Source: Craterostigma plantagineum (lineage: Eukaryota > Streptophyta > Magnoliopsida > Lamiales > Linderniaceae). From it: DNA of 64,000 bases. The notes below the pieces were generated by a model. The model had not been told where the DNA came from, made no database searches, and was given only the letters and a program-made list of their open reading frames with translations. Position numbers and translations under genes: made by a program. Of this stretch, positions 11,549-22,615 are shown in pieces (the stretch's first letter is position 1; the number at the start of each line of letters is the position of its first letter). The DNA is taken from positions 17,432 through 81,431 of the forward strand of contig JAPQWV010001575.1 of assembly GCA_027422505.1 (NCBI GenBank), read 5' to 3'.

Positions 11549-12739
11549 TTCATTGTAATAGATATGTATAGGTTTGCGAATAAATAATAATAATATACGG
11601 TTTATCTTTTTAAACTTTTTGGTGGGAGGGAGGCTCCAGTTAGCGAGGCCAGTCCAGTCTATATGGGGCCCACACCACACATATGGACCGCAACCTTTTC
11701 AATTCAATTCCTACTGTGTTTTAACACCGTCAAAATGTCAGAACAATCGTACAACCAGAACAGGACACGTGTCCTTGCAAAGAAATGGACTTCCCGCCGG
11801 CTATATTTCTCTAGTGAAATTCTTTAAGATTAATTTCTTAGTTAACGTTAAACCCCAATGGAATCTAAGTTCTCATTACACGAGAAGCAACGTATTTTTG
11901 TACTCTTCTGTTCTTCCCTGATCTGTGTACGTACGTACGTTGTAATGGATAAAGTTAAAACACATGGAATATTTCGGAAACATGCATGCATGGGATGATT
12001 GGTCATCAAATATAAGTACAAAAGAAGAGTAAAGAAGACACTAAATGCTAATGCATATGAATGATCTTTACTTAGGGGACACACATTAACAGCCAGGAAT
12101 CATTAGTCTTAGGAGACAAAAGGCTGTTTGTTGTAGGGGAAGAAGATCATATCAGTTCGATTATTTCACACGCTAAATGTTAGATATATTCGGAAAAACA
12201 AATATATAAAACGCTTTCTGTGCTAAGTTATTTTGATTAATGTCCTTATTCAGCTCAAGAGCGCATATAGATATTGATATATCAATGTCGTCAAGACGCT
12301 GTAAAAAGTCAACGACGAAATTTGTATTCAAATATTTGATTACTAGTAGTTCTCGTCCAAACATTTCACTTTCAAAGAACTTAATTAATGGAAACTAATT
12401 ACAGAATGAGGATTCTTACTAATTGCAAATGGAGTTTAGAGCGGTCCCTTTTTATTCCGTTGGCCGTTCGCTCTCGTAAAAAAAAAATAATGTGAAGATT
12501 AATGTGTATACCTGTACATATATATATATGTGTGTGTGTGACTCGTCACATATTTAATCGAAGTTGGACTTTTTATTATAATTATTTATTACTATGACGT
12601 TGAAGGGTTCTATCATATTTAAGTGGAAATCGGAGGAGTGCTTGTCTAATTTTCTTTACATTTTTCTTCTGATAGTGGAAAAAGTTTAATCACCCATTTA
12701 AATGGAGAATCTTTAATCAAATATCATAATTAGGGATTA
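11549..12739. other. Intergenic, AT-rich
   Basis: No gene is supported. It contains an AT/GT dinucleotide tract at about 12518-12540 and a GTAC repeat at about 11925-11940. The small open frames look random. Confidence 0.5.
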
Positions 12740-12747
12740 TCACCACT

Positions 12748-13383
12748 TAGGGGTGGCAAAATTCCCACGGTGCAAAATTCCCACGGTGAACCATCTCCGT
12801 CGGGACCCGAGGCTATTGGGACGGGGAATCCCCGGTCAAAATGGGGATGGGGAGTTGACGGTGATTCCCCGTTGGTGAAAGAGTGGGGATGGGACGGGGA
12901 TGGTAATCACGTTTCCCACCCATCCCCGTCCCCGAACCCGGCCACGTTTGAGTCAAATGGTGATTCACCATTCTTCGGATAGATTTATTAATAAATAATA
13001 TAAAAACTAATTTGAATCAAGAATTTTCATAGATCATCCTTTTATATTCAAGATCGTAAGAATAAAAAAAATTCAACTCTCAATAGTTCTTCACAATACA
13101 CGCATATTTCGATCACATATTTATATCAATTTTTAATACTCCAATATCATATTTTACATATTAATTTGTTTATATTACTTATTTTATTTTTTGTTGCAAT
13201 GAGTTACATGAATATGGGGAACCCGAATCTCCCACGGGAAACCCGATCCCCGAACGGTGATTACCCATCCCCGAACCAATTCATCCTAAACGGTGAATTA
13301 GCGGGGATGGTATTAAGAACGAGAATTTGGTACGGGGGCGGTATGTCCATTACCAGCCCCGAACCCGCCCATTGCCACCCCTA
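12748..13383. mobile_element. hAT-type MITE with G-rich ends
   Basis: Terminal inverted repeats TAGGGGTGGCAA and TTGCCACCCCTA are flanked by a perfect 8-bp duplication TCACCACT (12740-12747, 13384-13391), the hAT signature. Both ends hold many GGGGA/TCCCC runs while the middle is AT-rich. There is no coding capacity. Confidence 0.88.
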
Positions 13384-13391
13384 TCACCACT

Positions 13392-14700
13392 TCCTTACTC
13401 AACAACCTCGCATGGTAATGAAAACTTTGATGTGAATTCAAATAATAATTGTGCCTGATTGAGAGGGAAACTTAAACAACAACTAACCCTAAAATTTAAT
13501 CAACATAATGGACCTAAAAATACCACCATAAAAAAGGTGGGAAAACAATTATCAACGCTATGATGGAAGTTTTCAGCCTCGACTTTTTAGCTGTCAGACT
13601 ATACGGAGTAAATATATTGATAATTATCATTATTTTACGATAAAAAAAGGGCAAAAAAGCGGATTAAACTTTAAAGGAAGTATTTAACAGTTGTGTTTTG
13701 TTCTATTTTATTTTTTTGAATTGCCTTTTTAATGTGTTAGTTTCAATTTTGTCAAAAGAAGGATGCACATCCTTTCAGATTTCAGAAGATTCAAATACAT
13801 TTGGCTCTATAGATATTTATTAATCTATTTATTTTTTGTTTGCAGGAGGAAATTATTGCGCGGATTGGATTTTCTTACCATTTCTCAACAAGGAACATTA
13901 ATTCCCCAAAATAGTAATGACAACAACAGTAAACGAAGTGCAAACTGTGGTAAGATTTTGATTCTTCAACTCAAACTGCTTCTTCTTTCTAATTGAATTT
14001 ACCAAAAGAAGCAAAAATGTTTTCCCTCAAGAATCTCAATCCCCTAATTAATATTCCAAATATAACGCAGAGTAAAAAAAGGTACAATTTTTAAACGAAA
14101 AAACAAAAAATATGTTAATTGCCAGCTCTACCCAGACCATGCATTATTTAGGTAAAAAATAAAATTTAAAAGACAATTCTAAATACTAAATGACAAAATT
14201 GCAAAAAAAAAGAAGATACTGCAAATTGCGAAAGCGCAATTATTACAGGAGAGGCATTTGCATTTGTAGGTAAACTATCACCAGAATCCATAATATATTT
14301 GCAGATACAAAAAGAAATAGAAAGAAGATTAAAATAGGTGGTGGCCTTAAGTTCATACTCAACAAAAGTCAATCAGAAAGAAATAAAGAAAAGAAACGCC
14401 TTTCTTTTTTCTTTTTTTTTTTTCAGAAAAAAGATTGAATACGCAATACGATAACAGTAATAAGTCAGTTTACTGAGAGACGCTATTAATCTAAATACAA
14501 TACAATACCTCTCTCATTCAATGCTTTACCGAACTCACCACACCACCACCATTATCATCCCTTTATTATCATCACATTCAACCCTTTTTCACAATATTAT
14601 CACCATCTCTTTTTCTATCCTCTGCAGTTAAAGTCGTCTGCTTTTTCTTCCCTTTTTTCTTTCGACGAATTCTCACCGCATTTTCTTCTTTGGGGGTGAA
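13392..14700. other. Intergenic and probable 5' leader of the GATA gene
   Basis: AT-rich DNA without a supported gene up to about 14.4 kb, then a long pyrimidine tract (14400-14425) and CT/CA-rich sequence of the kind found in 5' leaders before the GATA start. I could not place a TATA box. Confidence 0.4.
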
Positions 14701-14759
14701 AAAACATTTAGTATGTGAGTTTTGTGACTGATTTCCATATGCGTACTCTGTTTCAGGAA

Positions 14760-15755
14760 ATGGAGTGTTTGCAGGGAGCCTTCAAAAGCGGCTTTGGTCC
14801 GGCGGAGGAGGTAGCTTTTGCCGACGATTACTCCGCCGTGGCACCTAACGGTGGGGCTTCCGCCGCGAACGGAGAAGACCTCTTCGTCGACGAACTTTTG
14901 GACTTCTCAGAAGACGTCGTTTTCGAGACGGAAGGGCAGCTGCTGCTGCTCGAACCGCCGGAACAGAACAAGGCATGCTCTGTTTCTCTCCCAAAACAGA
15001 GCGCGGCCGTCGACAGCAGCGGCGGACTTACGCCGATAGACCATTTCGGGTCCCTACCCGAAACCGTATCATCCGACCCGGTTAGTAGAGCGCCCCCGTT
15101 TTTTCGATTTTTTGCAGAATAAAGCAACTCTTTTTTTTTGTAATAATTTCGCAGGTTGCAGAAGGGTTGGAGAGCTTAGAGTGGCTGTCCCACTTCGTCG
15201 AGGACTCCTTCTCCGAGCACGCACTCGCCGGGAAATTGCACCTGAACCCTGTTCAAAATCCGCCGGAAAATTCGCCGGAGACGCCGTCCTTCGCCTCTCA
15301 CGTTCAGACCAAAGCACGAACCAAACGAGCCCGTTCAGGCGTTCGAGTCTGGCCAGTCCTTTCCTCCTCCTCCTCCTCCATTTCATCCACGTCCTCGTCG
15401 AGCTCCTCCACGGCGTCGGCGGCTCCGCCCAACAAGGTTCAGAAGAGAAGACCCGCCGACGCGAGCGACCCACCACCACCACCAGCAGCCGCCGAGGAAG
15501 TGCTCTCACTGCGGCGTGACCAAGACCCCACAGTGGAGGGCCGGCCCGCACGGCCCGAAAACGCTGTGCAACGCCTGTGGGGTCCGCTTCAAGTCCGGCC
15601 GCCTCCTGCCGGAGTACCGGCCGGCGTGCAGCCCGACGTTCTCCAGCGATCTCCACTCGAACAATCACAGGAAAGTTTTGGAGATGAGGAAGAAAAAGGA
15701 GTCGTTTGAGGATGGACCGGCCGGTTTAGCTGAGCCGATTGCTCCTAATTTTTGA
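14760..15755 (+). CDS. Class A GATA zinc-finger transcription factor, with a frameshift
   Basis: DNA-binding regulator of the GATA5/9/12-like group in plants. Exon 1 is 14760-15080 and exon 2 is 15155-15755, about 307 residues. The start MECLQGAF resembles the MEC-type starts I know from the family; TTTCAG just before it could be the acceptor of a 5'-UTR intron, and an in-frame ATG at 14739 is an alternative. Features: acidic [14 protein letters not shown] near residue 45, [15 protein letters not shown] at the start of exon 2, a basic [10 protein letters not shown] segment, a serine run, then the finger CSHC-X18-CNAC (15501-15572) followed by [21 protein letters not shown] and a basic tail [10 protein letters not shown]. 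The finger lies in a different frame from the rest of exon 2. The shift, net +1 or -2, falls between about 15448 and 15471. As read, translation would miss the finger and stop at 15709. Confidence 0.85.
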
Positions 15756-16517
15756 AGGTAGGAATTATCGAAGAAGGGACGATGATAGGCTAGCGTAGGA
15801 GAGCAGATGTTGTCGGGTCGGTTCGGGTCGACCCGGTTCGGTTAATCGGGTTCTTCCTCATTATTTTACGTAGTGTATATTCTTTTTAACGAAGAAGAGG
15901 ACCCCATTTGTTCGGTGCAGTGGTAGGTTTATGTTGGCAGAGCAGTTCTTTCTTGATCAGGATAAGACTTTTTTTTTTAAGATATATGCTTTGATGTTGT
16001 ATAATTTTTCATTTAATTTTTTTTTCACTTTTTTGCATTAAAAATCGCAATTTGTGATAAGATGAGGTTTAGGACTGTGTAATGATAGTATAGGATGGGC
16101 GAAGCCGTTGAAAAGCGAAAACGTTATGGGTAATAAGATAACGTGCCTTGCCTCACATGGATGGGTGGGCAATGGCATGACATTGCAATGAAATGGTCAT
16201 TGCATGATGTGATGAATTAATTATAATTTTTATATATAGTCGCCCCTCAATGTTAATGGGGGGGTTATTATTAATCTCTCTGTTGTCCAAAAATGGTGGG
16301 TAGTAGACAGTAGTAGTAGGAGGGAGAAATTCAATTTAATGCCATTACTTATTTCGCTTTCGTGGTTTCTTGGGGACCATTAATGCCAGCCACGGACTTG
16401 AAGCATAAGTATGGTGGATTCTTCACATTAAACAATATTCATTTGTCACCTGTGAATATGTTTTGTTTTCCTTAAATTGCATTTGTGGGATTATGCATCT
16501 TAAAAGTTCAAAATAAA
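15756..16517. other. 3' flank of the GATA gene and intergenic
   Basis: The first ~250 bp probably form the 3' UTR. Nothing else is supported. Confidence 0.4.
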
Positions 16518-16526
16518 TTAAAATAA

Positions 16527-16930
16527 GGTGAATCCATAGAAAAATACCCAATTATATAAAAAATTTGCAAGTCAGTACCCATGTCAGAAAATTTTTTGTA
16601 TAAGTACCCGTTCGACTGTGCGTACCATTTTCCCGGTCTTGACGTACCTTTTATATGTGTATTGCGTACCACGTCACGCATTTATATGGTACACATATAT
16701 GGTACCTATATACGTTCCATACGGTATCTTGCTATATGATGTATCATTGTATTACGTACCACAATACGTTTCTTTATGGTACCTAAATGTTTGATATGAT
16801 GTACCTTGCGGCGGACATGTACCAATGTGCAAAAAATTTATTCTGACAGGTACCTGCATATAAAAAAGTACTGACAAGAGTACTGACTTGTTAATTTTTT
16901 TTATTAATGGGTATTTTTATGTAAATCCCC
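16527..16930. mobile_element. MULE-like MITE, family member A
   Basis: Imperfect terminal inverted repeats of about 50 bp share AAAAATACCCA and AAGTCAGTAC, flanked by a perfect 9-bp duplication TTAAAATAA (16518-16526 and 16931-16939). The interior is dominated by short GTACC/GGTAC words. A second member lies inverted at 58432-58829. Confidence 0.82.
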
Positions 16931-16939
16931 TTAAAATAA

Positions 16940-17568
16940 TGTAAATACTCGCGGGCATGCTTGTTTTAAAGAAACGATAATAGGATGAGTGGGTTGTATC
17001 TATGTACCCGTAAATCTACGCAAATGTTGCTGCAATCTACTGCTCCTTTCCTTACTTTTGTCAGTGAAAAGAAGTGGCAGAAAAACAAAAGAAAAAGGAC
17101 AATAATTGAAATATATATATGTAAATATATATCTAGGCCAAGTTATTCAATATACCGTGTATTAATTTAATTCAATGCGTTATTTATAATGTCAACTCTT
17201 ATGTGATATTATAAGTAACATCTTGGATTTCAACTTCTCCAACTTGCTTATGAACTTGCAAGACTTGATAAACTAATTGTAAGTCATTGCCAAGTGCCGA
17301 AGATATGTATCACACAAACCTTTTGACTTATTATATATTTATGCATGACTGATGAAATAAATATGTGTTTTATTTGTGTGGATGGCCGTCTTTTCACTTA
17401 CTTTAAAACCTTCGAAGAGTTGATTAAGAAAGAATTAAAGACCGATTACGAATAATAATTTAAGACACACACAAACGCACACATATTTGAAGATAAATAG
17501 TATAATATGGCCATCGTATGATTGCCGCTCCACTACTCACGTGATTTACATCCCCGATGAGAAATGAA
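16940..17568. other. Intergenic, AT-rich
   Basis: I see no gene. A short ATATATATGTAAATATATAT tract lies at about 17112. Confidence 0.4.
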
Positions 17569-17595
17569 TAAAATATAGGGTAAAGTAGGTGTCAG

Positions 17596-17670
17596 TACTT
17601 AATATCGTATTTTCAACATGTTTCAGGCCTCATTACTTAATATCGTATTTTCAACATGTTTCAGGCCCCA
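17596..17670 (+). repeat. Short tandem duplication at the element's left end
   Basis: TTACTTAATATCGTATTTTC and the following AACATGTTTCAGGCC occur twice in a row. Confidence 0.85.
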
Positions 17671-18182
17671 TACGAATTTTATAGAGAGAGATGGACCTAA
17701 GTTTGGTTAAATTTAGAGAATAGGACCTCATTTGTGCAAAAAGACCAATTTACCCATGATAGATGAAAGAATTACTTCAATTTGCCATCATCTTTCTCCA
17801 ACCGACGGAAGCTAAAAGCTGAATCTGAAATCTTTATATATTTTGATTGTTTTGAGTGGATACTGTTTTTGCGGCCTCAATCTTTGACGGATATTACTAA
17901 TGAAGATAAATTATTGATGTATCCAATAAAATTATGCTTAAAACCCTTCGAAATTTTCGTTTAAAAAACAAATGGAATTTCGACAGAGAAAACAAGCTGA
18001 GATCCACGAAAATGTCAACGTTTGTGACAGAATAAAGTTTTTTCGTCCTCAATTTTGGATGGGTCTTACTAATCAAGACGGTTTTTGTAAGTATTGCAGA
18101 CTGAAATGCATGCGAATTAACTAGCTTGCCAGGTAACACAAACTGATAACTGAGTAACATATGCATCCTAGGTAACACTTCT

Positions 18183-18902
18183 GCATTCTGAGTAACAGTT
18201 CATACATTCTGGGTAACAATTTATGCAATCTGGGTACCCACGTGTCATCGTCTCTTCCAAACGATGATTGCACAAACCATGTTCAACGAATATCAAAATT
18301 TACGATCTAAAGCCGGCTCAATCTCGACGTTAATGACCGAATAAGGTTAAATCGAAGATAATTTCTCATGGGTGTCAATAATCAGTGAAAATTTTTGAAC
18401 TTTATATTGGAATAATGTATTAAAGGTAATTCGAAAATCTCGTTGAAACAAGGGAAAATCTGGACTTTAATGCTGAATAAGGTGAAGTTGATCATGAGTC
18501 TTAATAATCAATGAAATATTGGTGTTAATCGCGAAGAAATTTGATGCGGTCCATGATTGAAGCTTTTGCTAATAAAACGCTCGCTAAGTAACAATTTCTG
18601 CATTATGGGTAACAATTTATGCACCCTGGATAACATTTTGTGCATCCTGGGTAACACTTTATGCATTCTGGGTAACAGTTCATGCATTCTGGGTAACAAT
18701 TTATGCAATCTGGGTACCCACGTGCCATCGTCTCTTCCAAACGATGATTGCACAAACCATGTTCAACGAATATCAAAATTTACGATCTAAAGCCGGCTCA
18801 ATCTCGACGTTAATGATCAAATAAGGTTAAATCGAAGATAATTTCTCATGGGTGTCAATAATCAATGAAAATTTTTTAAGTTTATATTGGAATAATGTAT
18901 CG
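18183..18902 (+). repeat. Duplicated ~240-bp block, ~480-bp spacing
   Basis: The block beginning GCATTCTGAGTAACAGTTCA at 18183 recurs at 18663 with few changes, including CCCACGTGTCATCGTCTCTT (CCATC in copy 2) and the following TCGACGTTAATGA segment. Confidence 0.85.
18585..18718 (+). repeat. ~21-bp minisatellite of GGGTAACAATTTATGCATCCT type
   Basis: Six or more head-to-tail units of GGGTAACANTTNATGCATTCT lie in this span; a shorter run occurs at 18150-18235. Confidence 0.8.
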
Positions 18903-19015
18903 AAAATGAGGATCTTACAATTTGGTGCTATGTGTATCTGATATTTATGTGTAGCATGTTTCTTTTGAACAAACTTCGCTTCAGTTGCTAAAAATGTATG
19001 CATGTTTCTGGTAAA

Positions 19016-20700
19016 ATCTTATGTTGTTTACTGATTTCCTACAGTAACAGTTTAACAGAGTTCGGCAACAATTGAAGGTGAGAAAAAAACAGAAATCGAT
19101 ATGTAGGCAACAAAGGAAGTACAATACGAGTAACAGAATTCTAAGTCACAATAACAATTTAATATGTAATTAGTTTAGTTTATGATTTTCAAATTTTATA
19201 TTGTAAACACGCTACATTCAGTAAAATATACGAGATTATGAAGTTTCAGATAAAATATATTAGTTTAGGTTATGATTTCGTGGAGATTATGTTGGAATTA
19301 AAGAAGTTGAAGTATATAGTATGGAAAACAAGTAGCACTATTCTTGAAAGGATGATCATGCTTCTACGAAATTGATTCTACTTACTCAAGACGTTGCGGA
19401 TATGAACTATTAGTTGTATATTACAATCCAGATGGTCGACCTAACACAAATGATTCAATAAATTAATGTCATCTTCAATTAATCTTAAACGCAAATCATA
19501 TGTCATTTACCGATTTTCTGCAGTAACCTTTTAACAATGATCAGTAACAAATTAAGAGGAAAAAATAACAGAAATGTATATTTTGGTAACATGGCGCTAC
19601 AATACGAGTAACAGAATGCATATTCACAATAACAATTTCATATGTAACTAGTTTTGGTTATGATTATCCAATTTTATATTGTAAAACACGCTACATTCAC
19701 TAAAATATATGAATTTGAGAAGTTTTAAACAAAAATATATTAGTTTAGGTTGTAATTTTCGTGGAGGTTATGATGGAGTTGAAGAAGTTGGAGTATATAG
19801 TATGGAAAACAAGTATCACTCTTCTTCAAAGGATGATAATGCTTCTACGAAATTGATTCTACTTACTCAAGACGTTGCGGATATGAACTATTAGTTGTTT
19901 ATTACAATCCAGATGGTCGACTTAACACAAATGATTCAATAAATTATCTTCAATTAATCTTAAACGCAAATCATATGTCATTTACCGATTTTCTGCAGTA
20001 ACCTTTTAACAATGATCAGTAACAAATTAAGAGGAAAAAATAACAAAAATGTATATTTTGGTAACATGGCGCTACAATACGAGTAACAGAATGCATATTC
20101 ACAATAACAATTTCATATGTAACTAGTTTAGGTTATGATTTTCCAATTTTATATTGTAAAACACGCTACATTCACTAAAATATATGAATTTGAGATGTTT
20201 TTAACAAAAATATATTAGTTTAGGTTGTAATTTTCGTGGAGGTTATGATGGAGTTGAAGAAGTTGGAGTATATAGTATGGAAAACAAGTATCACTCTTCT
20301 TCAAAGGATGATAATGCTTCTACGAAATTGATTCTACTTACTCAAAATTTGTGGATATGAACTATTAGTTGTTTATTACAATCCAGATGGTCGACCTAAC
20401 ATAAACGACTCAACAAAATTAATGACATCTTCAATTAATCTTGAACGTAAACCATATATCGTTTACTAATTTCCTGCAGTAACCGTTTTACAATGATTAG
20501 TAACATATCAAGAGGAGAAAAGAACAGAAATGTGTATTACTGTAACACGACCCTACAATACGATTAACAAAATACATATTCACAATAACAATTTCATATG
20601 TAACTAGTTTAGGTTATGATTTTCCAATTTTATATTGTAAACATGTTATATTCAATAAAATATGTGATTTGAGAAGTTTTAAACTAAAATGCTGTGAACA
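19016..20700 (+). repeat. Three and a half tandem copies of a ~477-bp unit
   Basis: Landmarks recur at near-constant spacing: TATTACAATCCAGATGGTCG near 19420, 19897 and 20373, and TTTACCGATTTTCTGCAGTA near 19506 and 19981, with diverged relatives at 19023 and 20461. The middle copies are the most alike. Confidence 0.85.
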
Positions 20701-21077
20701 TAGTAAACATATAACTAGTAACAGTTTACACATATTGGGTAACAGATAATCTATGCTTGATTTTATTGACTCTCCCGTCCAAAATTCATCCAATTATGGT
20801 TTTCCCGCCCAAAATTTCACGGAATACTTAGTAACAAATTTTGGCAACTTAGTAATAGAAATGTATATACTAGTAACATATCCTAAAAATTTTAATTTAG
20901 TAATAGTTGTTCATCACTTCAATTGACGAACTTCAAATCAATTCACTAACATCTGAATTTCTGCTTAATGTCGATGTCTTTCATACCATATGCATTACAC
21001 CACTTACGGTTTGGGAGTTAACAATTGACACATAATTTCGTATATAATGGCGTAGCAAAAAATATCCAAATTATAGG

Positions 21078-21775
21078 GTCGATCGTATTTTCGCCAAATT
21101 AAATGATGAACATCGAACGAACGACCAAACAAGGTGCCGCACCGAGCTGCCCATGTCATGGTAACAATCATTTTCGGTTTTATAACGATTTTGGTAGATC
21201 AATTAACGATATTGGTCTATCGAGTAACGGTTCTGGTGGACATAGTAACAGGTTTGTTACTACGAGTAACAGTTTGGACACAGTACAAATATACCCAAAT
21301 TATTGGGGTCGACCGTATTTTCGCGAAATTAAAAGATGAACGTCGGACGAACGAGCCCACTGTGCCGCACCGAGATGAATATACTATGGGTACTTCGAAT
21401 TTATACATATTAGATGTAATCGTTGCCAAAAATGGCTTGGATTGGATCTTATTTTCGCAAATTAGAACTCTACACATGGTAACAATTAGTTATAGTTTAA
21501 TAACGGTTTTGGTAGACTTAGTAACGGGTGTGGTTGAAATAGTAACGGATTTGATACTTCGAGTAACAGTTTGGACACAATATAAATTTACCCAAAATAT
21601 TGGGGTCGACCGTATTTTCGCGAAATTAAAAGATAACGTCGAACGAACGAGCAAATAATGTGCCGCACCGAGCTGACCATACTATGGGTACTTCGAATTT
21701 ATACATATTAGATGTAATCGGTGCTAAAAACGGCTTTGATTTCATCTTATTTTCGCATATTAGAACCCTAAATAG
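21078..21775 (+). repeat. Direct repeats of a GGTCGACCGTATTTTCG block
   Basis: GGTCGACCGTATTTTCGCGA starts at about 21306 and 21603, with a diverged first copy at 21078. Each is followed by GTGCCGCACCGAG and then, in the last two, GGGTACTTCGAATTTATACA. Between copies lie runs of ATTAACGATNTTGGT / AGTAACGG units. Confidence 0.8.
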
Positions 21776-22209
21776 AAAGATAAAAACTCATAAAAATCTT
21801 ACATCTTGCTTCGTCAATACCACAATACATCATACCTTACACAGCGAAATTGGTTGGTTAATGGACATTCGAAATTTCGGAGCTCGATTCACTGTAAAAA
21901 CGAGCTTCGTAAAATAAATATTATATGTGATAACAATTTTCTGCATCGTAGTAACAGATAAGAAATAGAAAATAACAGTTCGTCAGACTTTTATAACAAT
22001 ATAATCTAACTGCATAACAGAAATTCGCCGGAAAATAACTGTTAGTTCAGTATGTTATGAAGGGTAATTTCGTCAATACATATTTTTAATCCTTATCTAT
22101 GTCATTTAACGCAATGTTGGTCCTTTAAACTATTGGGAGTTCTGACCGGTACTGAACACTTTAGAAAGTTACTGACTAGGGACTGATTAGAAAATTCCCC
22201 TAAAATATA

Positions 22210-22615
22210 TTATTATTCTCTCCCAAGCAGTTCGTATTTCCAAGAATCCCAAATCAACAACGAACCTTTCTCTGTACAAATTTTACAAATAGTTATTGCA
22301 TGCCATTCAAAGGCTATCAGTGTTGTTGTACTTTGATTAATGTACATTTACATATCTTTAATACGAATATTAGGATCCCCTTTGTTTCCTATAACATATA
22401 TATATATATATATATCTTCTCTTTATGTAATTCGGCAAATGCAGGTGGGTCAGAAGGCTGTCACGCGTCCAATAATAATAAATCAAAAAACAAATATAAA
22501 AAAATTAAGAGGAGTGCTTTCATGATCTTGGGTTGGGCCTCATAAAGGGCTAAGCCCAAATAATGCCCGGAAAACGACTATACTCGCAATTATCGAATAA
22601 AAGATCAATATAATA
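22210..22615. other. Intergenic with (TA)n tract
   Basis: A (TA)n microsatellite lies at about 22397-22415. No gene is supported; the last part is the probable 3' flank of the pectinesterase gene. Confidence 0.45.

Larger units (their letters stand above)
17578..22200. mobile_element. 4.6-kb repeat-built element with 9-bp TSD (non-autonomous MULE-like)
   Basis: A perfect 9-bp duplication TAAAATATA (17569-17577 and 22201-22209) flanks a unit that begins GGGTAAAGTAGGTGTCAGTA and whose reverse-complemented right end begins GGGGAATTTTCTAATCAGTC. The ends are only weakly inverted, which recalls non-TIR MULEs (VANDAL-like). The interior has no believable gene and consists of tandem blocks (18183-18902, 19016-20700, 21078-21775) peppered with GTAACA/GTAACG words, several dozen by eye. 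The open frames within it merely read through repeats. Classification is inference; the TSD and repeats are seen directly. Confidence 0.65.

Noticed and set aside
11574..11921. 115-codon open frame after the Helitron
   Set aside because: No recognisable domain, no splice context, low-complexity composition.
15069..15668. 199-codon minus-strand open frame over the GATA gene
   Set aside because: Antisense shadow of GC-rich GATA exon 2; no homology to any family I know.
21134..21917. Open frames of 174 and 85 codons
   Set aside because: They are repeat translations within the 17578-22200 element; the duplicated DNA explains the duplicated peptide segments.
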